A stretch of 64,000 bases of DNA from Herbidospora solisilvae (GCF_009901565.1 NZ_WXEW01000007.1:372001-436000), one strand, 5' to 3'. Numbered from the stretch's first letter, positions 51,145 through 60,320 are shown. The notes: generated by a model not told the origin, from the letters alone. A program made the numbers and translations.

Positions 51145-52245
51145 TCATGATGCTTTCTCGCGCGTGACCGGTTCGGATTCCCGCCTCCCGTCGCGCCTGC
51201 GGAGAAGTGCCCAGCCCCCGAGGGCCAGACCGCCCCACGGAATCTCGATCGTGTACGTCCAGAATCCGAACAGAATCGCCGCCGCGGTGGCCTGGGCCTC
51301 GCCCGCGCCGAACCCGATCAGCGCGAGCGCGGTGCCGGCCTCCATGAAACCCGCGCCGCTGGGCGTGGCCAGCGCGCTCGTCAGCACCCGCGACAGCGCG
51401 AACACCGCGATCGACTGGGCCGTGCCGACCCACGAGCCGGTGCCCACCATGCACAGGGCCAGGACGAGCCACTGGAAGCCGAGGAAGAACACCATCCCGA
51501 GCGACATCTTCAGCCAGCCCGACCGGACCACTCCGGCCATGTCGGCGCGCAGCTTGTGGATGGCGCCGGAGGCCCACCGCTCGGCGGGCCGCATCCTCCG
51601 GGGCGACAGCGCCACGAGGCGGTCGGCGCCGTGCCCGATGACACGGGCCCCCCGATCCCAGAACAGCGCCGCCCCCACGATCACGACGAGCGCCAGCAGC
51701 GACCCGGAGGCGGCCCATCCGGCCTTGGTGACCGTCGGGGACAGCGGGGTCCCCGACAGCAGCAGGGCGAGGATGCCCACGGCGGGCAGCAGGAACCGGA
51801 AGATCATGTTCCAGACCCCGCTGACCAGCGTCGAGGCGACGATGGCCCCGACGGGGAAGCCCCACCCCTTGGTCATCGCCATGGTCAGCGCCACCCCGGC
51901 CGCCCCGCCGAACGGCAGCAGGTTGCTGACCGCGCTCCCGGCGGCGTTGAGGGTGAGCGCCTGGGTGTGCCCGAGGCCGGGCAGCGACCCGGTGAGCACG
52001 AAGGTGTAGGCGAGCAGGCTGGCCAGCCACACCACGGTCATCAGCGCGGCCAGCTGCCAGGAGACCGCGGCGAACAGGCCGCCGATCTGGCCCCATGACA
52101 TCGTCGCCCCCGTGAGCGACCCGATGATCGAGGGCAGGTAGACGATCAGCCCCGCGGCCAGCGCCAGCGACGCGACCGACATGGCGACCCGCACCCACCT
52201 GTTCATGCGCCCAAGTCTGCCGGGCAGGCGGACCGCTTCGCTCAT
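51145..52245 (-). CDS. UPF0104/lysylphosphatidylglycerol-synthase TM-domain protein (flippase-like)
   Basis: 366 residues with about eight membrane helices. The family signatures are LTLNAAGSAVSNLLPFGGAA, GVALTMAMTKGWGFPVGAIV, TSALATPSGAGFMEAGTALA and the helix before it. No cytosolic lysyltransferase domain is present, so it is the stand-alone transmembrane type (AglD/UPF0104) seen with lipid-linked sugar transport. It is 95 bases upstream of the BTAD gene on the same strand and divergent from the toxin remnant at 52329. Confidence 0.87.
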   Translation of the reverse strand: MSEAVRLPGRLGRMNRWVRVAMSVASLALAAGLIVYLPSIIGSLTGATMSWGQIGGLFAAVSWQLAALMTVVWLASLLAYTFVLTGSLPGLGHTQALTLNAAGSAVSNLLPFGGAAGVALTMAMTKGWGFPVGAIVASTLVSGVWNMIFRFLLPAVGILALLLSGTPLSPTVTKAGWAASGSLLALVVIVGAALFWDRGARVIGHGADRLVALSPRRMRPAERWASGAIHKLRADMAGVVRSGWLKMSLGMVFFLGFQWLVLALCMVGTGSWVGTAQSIAVFALSRVLTSALATPSGAGFMEAGTALALIGFGAGEAQATAAAILFGFWTYTIEIPWGGLALGGWALLRRRDGRRESEPVTREKAS

Positions 52246-52313
52246 CCTCTGGGACGAACCAGGCAGGTCCCCAAGGTCGACGCCCGTTCGCCGGTCGTCA
52301 CCCTTGCCCGCCT

Positions 52314-52330
52314 TATAACGTCCGTGTTAT
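52314..52330 (+). promoter_or_regulatory. Promoter/operator of toxin-antitoxin remnant
   Basis: TATAAC (-10-like, 52314-52319) lies ten bases before ATG 52329, so the transcript is probably leaderless. ATAAC and GTTAT form a 5-base inverted repeat around a 6-base centre, overlapping the start codon, as in autoregulated toxin-antitoxin promoters. Confidence 0.5.
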
Positions 52331-52659
52331 GGCTTGGGGAGAGGTGGAACTGGAGCCTGAGGTCGACGATTGGCTCGACTCGCTGAGCCAGGACGATCAG
52401 GAGACGGCGGTCTTCTACGTCGATCTCCTGGCGGAACGGGGTGTGTTGCTCGGCGAGCCGTACACCAGGCAGTTGCACGGAAAGCTCCGGGAACTCCGTT
52501 TCCATCTCTCTCGCGAGCGGTGCGGGTCACCTACTGGATCTCACGGTGTTCAAGAAACAGCGGATGCGCGAGGCCGGTGAGATCGAGCGGGCGGTGCGCG
52601 CCATGGAGCGCTGCATCGCCGAGGCGCACACGGCGGAGGAGAGTGCTGGTCATGGGTGA
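52329..52659 (+). pseudogene. Frameshifted HigB/RelE-family (phage Gp49-like) toxin
   Basis: Three frames carry pieces of one toxin. Frame 1 reads MAWGEVELEPEVDDWLDSLS to GKLRELRFHLSRE (about 52329-52530). A second frame gives AVRVTYWI (about 52530-52553). A third resumes with LTVFKKQRMREAGEIERAVR to the stop at 52659. The expected hinge of about five residues between TYWI and LTVF is missing, so there are two frame changes and a small deletion. Active-site helix residues are split, and the first frame ends early at 52580. Unless this is a sequencing error, the mRNA-cleaving toxin is dead. Confidence 0.8.
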
Positions 52660-52951
52660 ACGCAGGGCATGGGCCGACAAGCGTGCCGAGATCATGAGCC
52701 GTCCCGGCGCGGGAGCCGCCCACGAGGCCGCTCGTCTCAGGTTCGAGCTGGGAGAGGCCGTGCGCCGGCGCCGTGAGGAACTCGGCCTGACGCAGGCCGA
52801 ACTGGCGCAGCGGGCCGGTCTCAAGCAGCCCGCCGTCGCCCGCTTCGAGGCGGGTGGCACCATGCCCACCATCCCCCTGCTGGAACGTCTCGCCGAGGCG
52901 CTCGAAGTGCGTCTCGACGTTCAGTTCCAGCCGCTCCGCGAGGCAGGCTGA
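52652..52951 (+). CDS. XRE-family antitoxin, partner of the broken toxin
   Basis: 99 residues from ATG 52652, overlapping the toxin stop by 8 bases. The HTH is clear: LGEAVRRRREELGLTQAELA, QRAGLKQPAVARFEAGG, TMPTIPLLERLAEALEVRLD. Gene order toxin-antitoxin with XRE second fits HigBA. It is intact while the toxin is broken, so it may persist as a free repressor or as an anti-addiction factor that neutralises related toxins. A shared role with the promoter dyad at 52314-52330 is likely. Confidence 0.88.
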   Translation: MGERRAWADKRAEIMSRPGAGAAHEAARLRFELGEAVRRRREELGLTQAELAQRAGLKQPAVARFEAGGTMPTIPLLERLAEALEVRLDVQFQPLREAG

Positions 52952-52952
52952 G

Positions 52953-53756
52953 TCAGTCGTCGAAGGGATGGGTCATCTTCGTGCCGGGGGGCAGGTCGCG
53001 GCGGACGTACCACTCGGTGCCGAAGACGTAGCGGTAGACCGGAGCCGGGATCTTCAGCAGGGCGGCGAGGGTGCGGTCGCCGTCGCCGCCGCTGGCCTGG
53101 GTGGCGTGGGCGGCCATCGACTGGCGTTTCACCGACGTCCACTTCCGGACGTTGACCCGGTGGGTGATGTCGGCCGAGGCGGAGTAGGCGGTCTCGAAGG
53201 AGCGGATGTCGAGCTGGGGGTAGAACCTCGCGGCCAGCCGCACGCCCTTGAGCAGGGGGTCGCGGTTGACGGTGGCCTCCAGCAGGATCGGCGGGATCGC
53301 GGCCAGCTTCGCCGCCCGGGTGCCGACCCGGTAGACCTGCACGTGGTCGGGGTGGCCGTAGCCGCCCGACGGGTCGTAGATGGTCAGGAGTTCGGCCTTC
53401 TCCTCGTCGAGGATGGCGGCCAGGCGGGTGGCGGCCTCTTCGATGTCGGCGTCCATGAAGGCGTCGGCGGGGCGGTCTTCGGCGCCGCCGCCGGCCTCCA
53501 GGCCCGAGTCGGCGTAGCCGAGGCGCACCACGCGGGCGCAGCCGAGCCGGGCGGCCGAGTCGTAGAGCTCGTTCATGCGGGCTTCGCCGAGCTCGTCGCC
53601 GTGGGGTAGTTCGGCCAGGCCGTGTTCGCCCGCCGTGGCCACCACCAGGACCACGCGGTGGCCCTCGGCTGCGAGCATCGCCATGGTCCCGGCCGTCAGC
53701 AGCGCCTCGTCGTCGGGATGGGCGTGAAAGAACACCGCTGTCTTCACCCGACACAT
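52953..53756 (-). CDS. PIG-L family deacetylase (MshB/LmbE-like)
   Basis: 267 residues from ATG 53756 with GGAGG eight bases upstream. The zinc site is FFHAHPDDEALLTAGTMAML (HPDDE) and SGGYGHPDHVQVYRVG (HPDH). It removes acetyl from an N-acetylglucosaminyl conjugate. It could be a mycothiol-pathway enzyme (MshB/Mca) or one acting on a glycolipid. It is shorter than MshB (about 300), so mycothiol assignment is uncertain. It is divergent from the GT4 gene (58 bases between starts), a plausible enzyme partner that makes the GlcNAc conjugate. Confidence 0.83.
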   Translation of the reverse strand: MCRVKTAVFFHAHPDDEALLTAGTMAMLAAEGHRVVLVVATAGEHGLAELPHGDELGEARMNELYDSAARLGCARVVRLGYADSGLEAGGGAEDRPADAFMDADIEEAATRLAAILDEEKAELLTIYDPSGGYGHPDHVQVYRVGTRAAKLAAIPPILLEATVNRDPLLKGVRLAARFYPQLDIRSFETAYSASADITHRVNVRKWTSVKRQSMAAHATQASGGDGDRTLAALLKIPAPVYRYVFGTEWYVRRDLPPGTKMTHPFDD

Positions 53757-53814
53757 GATCCCACCCTCCGATCGCGCGTTTGAGCCGGGTCCGGACCTCT
53801 GAGAGGCTGATCGG

Positions 53815-54921
53815 GTGCGCATCCTTCACGTGAGCGACTGCTACCTGCCCCGGCTGGGCGGCATCGAGGTGCAGGTCGCCGACCTGATCAGGAGCCAGCG
53901 CGAGGCCGGGCACGACGTCGAGGTGGTGACCGCCACGCCGGGGGAGCCGCTGCCGGGCGTCCACCGGGTGACCGCGCGCATGCCGTTCGACCTGCCGGTC
54001 CACCCGCGCGGCACGGGCCGGCTGACCCGGATCATGACGCGGGGCAACCCCGACGTCGTCCACGTCCACACGGGCGCGGTGTCGCCGTTCGCGTGGATGG
54101 GGGTGCTGGCCGCCCACCGGGTGGGGCTGCCCGTGGTGGTGACCGTCCACAGCATGTGGGATCCGGTGACCGCCAACCTCTACCGGGTGCTCAACGTGGC
54201 GAACTGGAGCGATTGGGGGCTGGTCGGCACGGCCGTCTCCGAGGCGGCCGCCCGGCACATCCGGCGGGTGGCGGGGCCGAACGTGCCGGTCCACGTCGTG
54301 TCGAACGGGCTCGACCTGTCGGGCTGGCGGCCCGAGGGCCCGGCCCGGGTGCCCTCCGACGAGGTCCACGTGGTGGCCGTGGGGCGGCTGGCGCCGCGCA
54401 AGCAGCCCGTACGACTCCTGAAGCTCCTTGAGGCCGCCAAGGCCAGGACGCGCAAGGGCGTCACCCTGCGGGCCACGATCGTGGGCGACGGGCCCGCACG
54501 GGGCCAGATGGAGCGCCATCTGAAGTCGAAGCGGATCGACTGGGTCGACATGCCGGGCAGGTACACCCGGGACCAGATCAGGGGGCTGCTGGCGGAGGCC
54601 GACGTCTTCGTCGCCCCGGCGCCCCGGGAGTCGTTCGGTCTGGCCGCGCTGGAGGCGCGCGCGGCGGGGGTGCCGGTGGTGGCACGGTCGCAGAGCGGTG
54701 TGGCCGATTTCGTGAGCCCGGGCAAGGAAGGCCTGCTGGGGCGCACCTTCGACGAGCTGGCCGGTGCGGTGGCCCGGCTCGCGGGGGACCCTGCGCTACG
54801 AGGGGCGATCGCCGAGCACAATCGGTCGACGTCGCCGGTCAGATGCTCGTGGCCGGTGGTCCTTGAAGGATTCGAGCGCTGTTATGAACGGGCCGCCGAC
54901 GCTTCGTCGGGCCGGCGGTAG
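53815..54921 (+). CDS. GT4-family glycosyltransferase
   Basis: 368 residues from GTG 53815. GT-B motifs are RILHVSDCYLPRLGGIEVQV, VHVVSNGLDLSGWRPEGP, VHVVAVGRLAPRKQPVRLL and the donor motif FVAPAPRESFGLAALEARAA (EX7E). This group uses nucleotide sugars to glycosylate phospho-inositol or glycan acceptors; MshA is a relative. Together with the divergent PIG-L gene it may form a GlcNAc-conjugate transferase/deacetylase pair. The last 30 residues diverge from the usual pattern (CSWPVVLEGFERCYERAADA). Confidence 0.86.
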   Translation: MRILHVSDCYLPRLGGIEVQVADLIRSQREAGHDVEVVTATPGEPLPGVHRVTARMPFDLPVHPRGTGRLTRIMTRGNPDVVHVHTGAVSPFAWMGVLAAHRVGLPVVVTVHSMWDPVTANLYRVLNVANWSDWGLVGTAVSEAAARHIRRVAGPNVPVHVVSNGLDLSGWRPEGPARVPSDEVHVVAVGRLAPRKQPVRLLKLLEAAKARTRKGVTLRATIVGDGPARGQMERHLKSKRIDWVDMPGRYTRDQIRGLLAEADVFVAPAPRESFGLAALEARAAGVPVVARSQSGVADFVSPGKEGLLGRTFDELAGAVARLAGDPALRGAIAEHNRSTSPVRCSWPVVLEGFERCYERAADASSGRR

Positions 54922-55082
54922 ACAAGGGCCGGGTCAAAAAGGGAGGACCCGCCCCGACGGAGTGCGCAGGTCGATGGGCAGCGGCTGCCGGGGCGGACGG
55001 GGGCGCTGGACGATCTGGACCCTTTTCACAAGAGGCTCTCCTCTCTCGTATTGGTCTCAGCCTTCCCAGTAATACGTAATGA

Positions 55083-55901
55083 TCACGCCAACCGGGTCAC
55101 TTCGACCTTTACTTCTTGTCTTCCCGCAGGTGGTCCTTGGTAAATACCTTTCAAAGGGGGTACGTCAGCGTAGTCTCTCCCGCGCGCTACCACTACATGT
55201 GTTTCGCCTACTTTTGAGCGATTTGTCGGGTCGAGCGCGTTCCACTCGCCCGACCAGTACTCCACCCAGGCGTGCGACTGCCCGGCGACGGGTTCGCCGA
55301 TGACCGCGTCCGCCGCCGGATGGATGTAGCCGGAGACGTACCGGGCCGGCAGCCCGGCCGCCCGCATCAGCGCGACGGTCAGGTGCGCCATGTCCTGGCA
55401 GACGCCCTTCCCCTGGTCCCAGGCCTCCTGGGCGCTGGTGAGCACCCCCGTGGCACCGGGCACGTACTCGACCCGTTCGTGCACCGCCCACGCGATGGCC
55501 TCGGCGGTCTCATGGGGGTCGCGGCCGTGCGTCTGGGCGAGGCCGACCTCCCCACAGGTGATCGTGGTCCGCTCGGTGGGCCGCAGCAGCTCGGCGACCG
55601 GGCCGGACACGTTCCGCAGTAGGTCCCAGCTCAGCGGCCTGGCCAGCGGGCGGACCGGCGAGGTGTCGACCCGGGCCTCGGCCTCGATCGCGAGCGTCCG
55701 GTGGCCGCCCGTCACGTCGAAGACGCTGACGTGGGTGCCCCAGTAGTCGCGGTAGGTCCAGACCGGCGTCGCCGGCCGGACGACCAGGCTGCAGTCGAGC
55801 GTGGCCTGCCGGTGGTCGTCGACCGGGGTCATCCGCACCTCGTTGTACGACGACGCCGCCTCGCCCTCGTACTCCACGAACGTCGAGTGGCGGATCCTCA
55901 C
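55083..55901 (-). CDS. Transglutaminase-like cysteine peptidase family protein
   Basis: 272 residues from GTG 55901, overlapping the alpha-E stop (GTGA). The transglutaminase core is GKGVCQDMAHLTVALMRAAG (catalytic Cys), GQSHAWVEYWSGEWNALDPT (His, Asp) and the preceding beta-rich N domain (RIRHSTFVEYEG). The family is encoded with ATP-grasp and alpha-E partners in a widely conserved operon, probably forming or cleaving an isopeptide/amide bond. The 3' third (55083-55210) and the following gap have visibly lower GC than the surroundings. Confidence 0.9.
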   Translation of the reverse strand: MRIRHSTFVEYEGEAASSYNEVRMTPVDDHRQATLDCSLVVRPATPVWTYRDYWGTHVSVFDVTGGHRTLAIEAEARVDTSPVRPLARPLSWDLLRNVSGPVAELLRPTERTTITCGEVGLAQTHGRDPHETAEAIAWAVHERVEYVPGATGVLTSAQEAWDQGKGVCQDMAHLTVALMRAAGLPARYVSGYIHPAADAVIGEPVAGQSHAWVEYWSGEWNALDPTNRSKVGETHVVVARGRDYADVPPLKGIYQGPPAGRQEVKVEVTRLA

Positions 55902-56875
55902 ACGCCAGCCGGTTTCCACACCGCACCTCCCAGCGCCTGCACGCCCAGCTCCCAGCGCAACGTCGAGGCGTGCTGGAAGAACCGTTCCGTCAACCCCTCC
56001 GAGGCGATCACGCACGCCGCCTGGAGGGTGATCAGCAGCTCGGGGAGCTGCTCTTCGAGGCCTGCCGTGTCGGCGTACTCCAAAGCCATCCGGACCCGCC
56101 CGACCGCCGCCCGCGCCGGGTCGTTCATGCCCGCCCTGCCCTGGTTGGGGCTGAGTTCGGCCAGGCACTGCTCGGCCGTCGTGAGGGCGTGCATGACCGA
56201 GCGGGGGAAGAGCCGGTCGAGCAGGAGGAACTCCAGCACCCGCTTCGCGTCGCCCCGGTGGGTCCGGGTGAACGACTCGTCGGCCCCGCACGCCTCCAGC
56301 AGCGCCTTCCAGCCGGTCGACTCCGACGGCGGCGCGAACTCGCTGGGCAGCACCTCGGCGTGCACGGCCAGCAGGCGGGCGGTCATGTCGACCCGCTCCA
56401 GGCTGCGGCCCAGCACGATGAACAACCAGCCGTCGTCGCGGCTCATGGTCGCGTCGGTCAGGCCCGAGAACAGGGCGGCGCGCTCGCGGACGTACCGGAG
56501 ATAGCCGTGCGGGCCGAGCCGTTCGGCCCCGATCTGGCGGATCGGCAGCTCGTTCCAGGTGACGTTGAGGCACTCCCAGACCTCGCTGGAGATGATCTCG
56601 CGCACCCCGCGCGCGTTCTCCCTGGCCGCCCTGACGCACCCGGCGATGGAGCTCGGCGTGGCCGAGTCGTAGGCCAGGCGCTGGATCATCGTCTCGGTCG
56701 TCGGGTTGTCGCCGCCCTCGTGGCCGAGGATGGCCAGCACCGTCGACCAGTCCTCGTCGTCGCCGAGGGTGCGGTGCAGGGAGACGTCGAGCAGGCGGGC
56801 GATGTCGTCGGAGCGTTCGACGTACCGGCCGATCCAGTACAGGGTCTCCGCGATGCGGCTCAGCAGCTCTCTCAC
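55898..56875 (-). CDS. Alpha-E domain protein (DUF403)
   Basis: 325 residues from GTG 56875, overlapping the ATP-grasp stop as GTGA. It is all-helical with the typical N terminus (LLSRIAETLYWIGRYVERSD), VTWNELPIRQIGAERLGPHG, GWLFIVLGRSLERVDMTARL and LFPRSVMHALTTAEQCLAEL. Alpha-E proteins are always found next to circularly permuted ATP-grasp enzymes. Their role is believed to be peptide or protein modification, but no substrate is known. It is middle gene of the three-gene operon. Confidence 0.9.
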   Translation of the reverse strand: MRELLSRIAETLYWIGRYVERSDDIARLLDVSLHRTLGDDEDWSTVLAILGHEGGDNPTTETMIQRLAYDSATPSSIAGCVRAARENARGVREIISSEVWECLNVTWNELPIRQIGAERLGPHGYLRYVRERAALFSGLTDATMSRDDGWLFIVLGRSLERVDMTARLLAVHAEVLPSEFAPPSESTGWKALLEACGADESFTRTHRGDAKRVLEFLLLDRLFPRSVMHALTTAEQCLAELSPNQGRAGMNDPARAAVGRVRMALEYADTAGLEEQLPELLITLQAACVIASEGLTERFFQHASTLRWELGVQALGGAVWKPAGV

Positions 56876-58401
56876 TGTTCGCTCTCCCCGTCCCAGGCGG
56901 CGTTGCGGCTCGGTTGCCAGTGCGCCGGGGGCTGGTGCCCGCCGGCGGCGACGTGCGGGATGCGCGGCCCCGGCTCCGACAACACCCAGGTGTCCTTGGA
57001 GCCCCCGCCCTGGCTGGAGTTCACGACCAGCTCGCCCTCGGGCAGCGCCACCCGGGTCAGGCCGCCCGGCAGCAACCAGACGTCGTCGCCGTCGTTGACC
57101 GCGAACGGCCGCAGGTCGATGTGCCGGGGCCGGGGCAGGTCGCCGATGAGGGCGGGGGAGGTGGACAGGGCGACGGGCCGCTGCGCGATCCACTTCCTCG
57201 GATCCTTCTGTACGTTCTCCGTCAGCCCGGCGAGGGTCTCCCCGCTCGCCCGGGGGCCGATGACGATGCCCTTGCCCCCGGCTCCGTCGACCGGTTTCAG
57301 CACCAGGTCGCCGACGTTGGCCAGCACCCATTCGAGGGTGTCGGCGTCCTCCAGCCGGTAGGTCTCCACGTTGGAGATCAGCGGCGTCTCGCCGAGGTAG
57401 TACTTCATCAGGTCCGGCACGTACGTGTAGAGCAGCTTGTCGTCGGCCACGCCGTTGCCGACCGCGTTGGCGATGGCGACCGTGCCGGCGCGGGCGGCGT
57501 TCAGCAGCCCCGGGCAGCCGAGGGTCGAGTCGGGCCGGAAGTGCAGCGGGTCGAGGTAGTCGTCGTCGACCCGCCGGTAGATCACGTGGACCGGCCGCTT
57601 GCCGTGCGTGGTGACCATGTAGACCCGGTTGTTCTCGCAGACCAGGTCGCGTCCCTCGACGAGCTCCACGCCCATCAGCCGGGCGAGCAGGGCGTGCTCG
57701 AAGTAGGCGGCGTTGTAGACCCCGGGGGTCAGCACCACGACCGTCGGATCGTTGATCGCCGCCGGCGCGGCCCGCCGCAGGGCGGCCAGCAGCCGGGCCG
57801 GGTATTCGTCGACCGGCCGCACCCGCTGCTCGGTGAACAGCGCCGGGAGCGTGCGCATCATCGCCAGCCGGTTCTCCAGGACGTAGCTGACGCCGCTCGG
57901 GGTGCGGACGTTGTCCTCCAGCACCCGGAAGGCGCCCGTCTCGTCGCGGATGATGTCGATGCCCGCGATGTGCACGCGCACCCCGTTCGCGGGCCTGATC
58001 CCGTCGGCCGTCCGGTGGAAATGGGGGGAGCTGTGCAGGAGCCCCCACGGGACCACCCCGTCGTGGAAGATCTGGCGGCCGCCGTACACGTCGGCGAGGA
58101 AGGCCTCCAGCGTGCGCACCCGCTGCCGGACCGCGCGGGAGATCAGGTCCCATTCGGCGGCGTCGATGACACGCGGGATCAGGTCGAGCGGGAACGGGCG
58201 CTCCTCGCCCGCGTAGTCGAAGGTCACCCCCCGGTCGGTGAACACCCGGGCGAGCTGGTCGGCCCGGAACCGGAGCTCGTCGGCCCCGAGGGGTTGCAGG
58301 GCCGCGAACAGCCCCTGGTACGGCGGCCGGGGTGTGCCCGGCCGCTCGAACATCTCGTCCCATGCGTCGGCCAGGGCATATGAGTCGAATATGTCCGCCA
58401 T
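56872..58401 (-). CDS. Circularly permuted ATP-grasp protein (type 2, DUF404/407)
   Basis: 509 residues from ATG 58401. The family patterns are clear: DEMFERPGTPRPPYQGLFAA, VRVHIAGIDIIRDETGAFRV, LEDNVRTPSGVSYVLENRLA, VIYRRVDDDYLDPLHFRPDS and VLKPVDGAGGKGIVIGPRAS (ATP-binding). It forms carboxylate-amine ligase-type bonds; substrate unknown. It is first of the ATP-grasp/alpha-E/transglutaminase operon, which is among the most conserved uncharacterised operons in bacteria. The C terminus is disordered (PPAHWQPSRN). Confidence 0.92.
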   Translation of the reverse strand: MADIFDSYALADAWDEMFERPGTPRPPYQGLFAALQPLGADELRFRADQLARVFTDRGVTFDYAGEERPFPLDLIPRVIDAAEWDLISRAVRQRVRTLEAFLADVYGGRQIFHDGVVPWGLLHSSPHFHRTADGIRPANGVRVHIAGIDIIRDETGAFRVLEDNVRTPSGVSYVLENRLAMMRTLPALFTEQRVRPVDEYPARLLAALRRAAPAAINDPTVVVLTPGVYNAAYFEHALLARLMGVELVEGRDLVCENNRVYMVTTHGKRPVHVIYRRVDDDYLDPLHFRPDSTLGCPGLLNAARAGTVAIANAVGNGVADDKLLYTYVPDLMKYYLGETPLISNVETYRLEDADTLEWVLANVGDLVLKPVDGAGGKGIVIGPRASGETLAGLTENVQKDPRKWIAQRPVALSTSPALIGDLPRPRHIDLRPFAVNDGDDVWLLPGGLTRVALPEGELVVNSSQGGGSKDTWVLSEPGPRIPHVAAGGHQPPAHWQPSRNAAWDGESEQ

Positions 58402-58446
58402 GTCCGGAGCGTAGGAAACCGATGTTTCGCACGATGCCGCCGGATG

Positions 58447-60120
58447 TTACGGCCGCGCGTTCACGTAGGCCGGCCAGGAGCCGTAACCCGTGATGTCGGC
58501 GGCTCCGGCGGCCGCGTGGGCCTCGCAGAGGAACCCGGTGACGAGGCTCCCGTCGTCGAGCTCGACCGAGCCGAGCCCGAGCGGCGGCGCGATCTTCGTG
58601 AGCAGCTCGCCGAGTTCGGCCGTGCCGAGGTGGAAGAGCTCCACCTCGATGGACGCGCCGTCCGGCGTCCTGACCATGCCGGGGCGGTCGCCGAGGTCGT
58701 AGAGCCGGTAGGCCGCGGCCGTGCGGGCGACGCCCGCCGACGTCGCGCCGAGCGCCACCAGCTCCGGATGCAGCGGATGGCCGGTCCGGTGCGCCCCCAC
58801 CACGGCCAGCGGCGTGCCTCTTCTCCTGATCCGGTACGGGGTGGCTCCCGCCATCCCCGTGTGGAACCGTTCGGCGGCGTCCGCGAGCGGACCGTCGGCG
58901 CCTGCGGGGGCAAGCAGGGTGACGCCGTGCGGTCCGCCCGCGGACGTGAAGCCGGCCGGGACGGCGATCCCGGCCAGATCGAGGAGGTTGGCGAAGGTCG
59001 TGTAGGTGCCCAGGACGGAGTTGCGGCCGATGGGATCCTCGGCCATCTCGGCGAGCGTGAACGTCCGGGGGACGGTCGGGACCGCGAGGGCGTCCACCTG
59101 GGCCCAGGTCCGGCGGGTTTCGGACATGAGCTCCCTGAGCCGGTGCAGGCCCCGGAAGGCGTCCGCCCCGGTGACGCCGGCCCCCGTGCCGAGCACTTTC
59201 GCGGTGACCGGGTGGAGCGATTCGGGGTGGCTCTCGACGAACGGCCCCAGCACGCTCCACCGCTCGGCCACCCACGGCCCCTCGTAGAGCAGCCGCCCGG
59301 CCGCGAGGAACGGCTCGATGTCGACGTCGACGAGCTCGTAGCCGAGGCCGGCCAGCCTGGCGAGGATTCCGGTCCAGTCGTCGTCGCCCCGGATGACGCC
59401 GATCCTCCGGATCGGCTCGTCGCGCCGGGGCAGCTCGCGCGACCAGGGGTCGTCCGGCTCGTACCCCTGGATGATCTCCAGGACGACCCGGGCGTCGGGG
59501 ACGTTCAGCGCGAAGACGCTCGGGCAGTCGAGCGACGCGCACGCCGGAACCACGCCGAGGGTGCTGACCAGCCCCTTCGACGGCTTCAGCCCCACGGTCC
59601 CGGTCATCACCGCCGGCACCCGCCCCGAGCCCGCCGTGTCGGTCCCGATCGAGAAGCTCACCAACCCGGCGCTCACCGCCACCGCCGACCCCGACGACGA
59701 TCCGCCCGAGATCAGCCCCTTGACCAGCGGCGACTCCACCGAGCCGTAGGGGCTTCGCGACCCGGAGAGCCCGGTGGCGAACTGGTCGAGGTTGTTCTTC
59801 CCGATCAGGATCGCGCCCGCGCCGATCAGCCGGTCGACGAGCGGCGCCGACCGGCCGGGCGCGTAGGCGAAGTCGGGACAGGCGACCGTCGTGGGCAGCC
59901 CGGCGACGTCGATGTTGTCCTTGACGGCGAAGGGGACGCCGTAGAGGGGCAGGCCGGGATCGTCGGGCAGCCCGGCGAGGACCTCCTCCTCCGGCCGGAG
60001 AGTGATCCACACACCGTCGTCACCCCGGGCCTTGATCCTGCGGTAGACCTCGGCGACGACCTCACGCGGGTGCAGTCCCTTCCTGTACGCCGCCCGCAAC
60101 GCCGGAATCTGCAGATCCAC
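58447..60120 (-). CDS. atzF: Allophanate hydrolase-like amidase (AtzF family)
   Basis: 557 residues from GTG 60120 with GGAGG four bases upstream. The amidase signature has catalytic Lys in YGVPFAVKDNIDVAGLPTTV, cis-Ser in GLISGGSSSGSAVAVSAGLV, and nucleophile Ser in SIGTDTAGSGRVPAVMTGTV. The C-terminal AtzF-specific domain (HPELVALGATSAGVARTAAA, VELFHLGTAELGELLTKIAP) is present, so allophanate rather than general amide hydrolysis is likely. Urea carboxylase is not adjacent. The 45-base spacing to the ATP-grasp gene allows co-transcription but their roles appear unrelated. A GntR-type dyad lies upstream. Confidence 0.87.
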   Translation of the reverse strand: MDLQIPALRAAYRKGLHPREVVAEVYRRIKARGDDGVWITLRPEEEVLAGLPDDPGLPLYGVPFAVKDNIDVAGLPTTVACPDFAYAPGRSAPLVDRLIGAGAILIGKNNLDQFATGLSGSRSPYGSVESPLVKGLISGGSSSGSAVAVSAGLVSFSIGTDTAGSGRVPAVMTGTVGLKPSKGLVSTLGVVPACASLDCPSVFALNVPDARVVLEIIQGYEPDDPWSRELPRRDEPIRRIGVIRGDDDWTGILARLAGLGYELVDVDIEPFLAAGRLLYEGPWVAERWSVLGPFVESHPESLHPVTAKVLGTGAGVTGADAFRGLHRLRELMSETRRTWAQVDALAVPTVPRTFTLAEMAEDPIGRNSVLGTYTTFANLLDLAGIAVPAGFTSAGGPHGVTLLAPAGADGPLADAAERFHTGMAGATPYRIRRRGTPLAVVGAHRTGHPLHPELVALGATSAGVARTAAAYRLYDLGDRPGMVRTPDGASIEVELFHLGTAELGELLTKIAPPLGLGSVELDDGSLVTGFLCEAHAAAGAADITGYGSWPAYVNARP

Positions 60121-60139
60121 GAGCCCTCCATAGCGTCGA

Positions 60140-60149
60140 TTGTCGACAA
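60140..60149. promoter_or_regulatory. GntR/FadR-type dyad upstream of allophanate hydrolase
   Basis: TTGTCGACAA is a perfect 10-base palindrome with the TGT...ACA arms of GntR FCD-type operators. It lies 20 bases before the GTG start, within the leader or near the -10 region. The cognate regulator is not in the window. Confidence 0.5.
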
Positions 60150-60320
60150 AATATCGCGTGGTCGATCCGGTGCATACCGTCACGTGTTAAATCCAGGTAG
60201 CGATACACAGGCGTGCCGAAGATCGGCCGGACCGCGCCTCCGGCTGGAACCGGGACGACCGGCGCTGAACACCCGCACCCTGCCCGGCCGACGCCCACCA
60301 CCTCCTCACGGAGGATCTGG

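Noticed and set aside
56876-60010. Very long open minus-strand frame continuous with the alpha-E gene.
   Set aside because: Out-of-frame shadow of the ATP-grasp and allophanate hydrolase genes; GC-rich DNA leaves it open.
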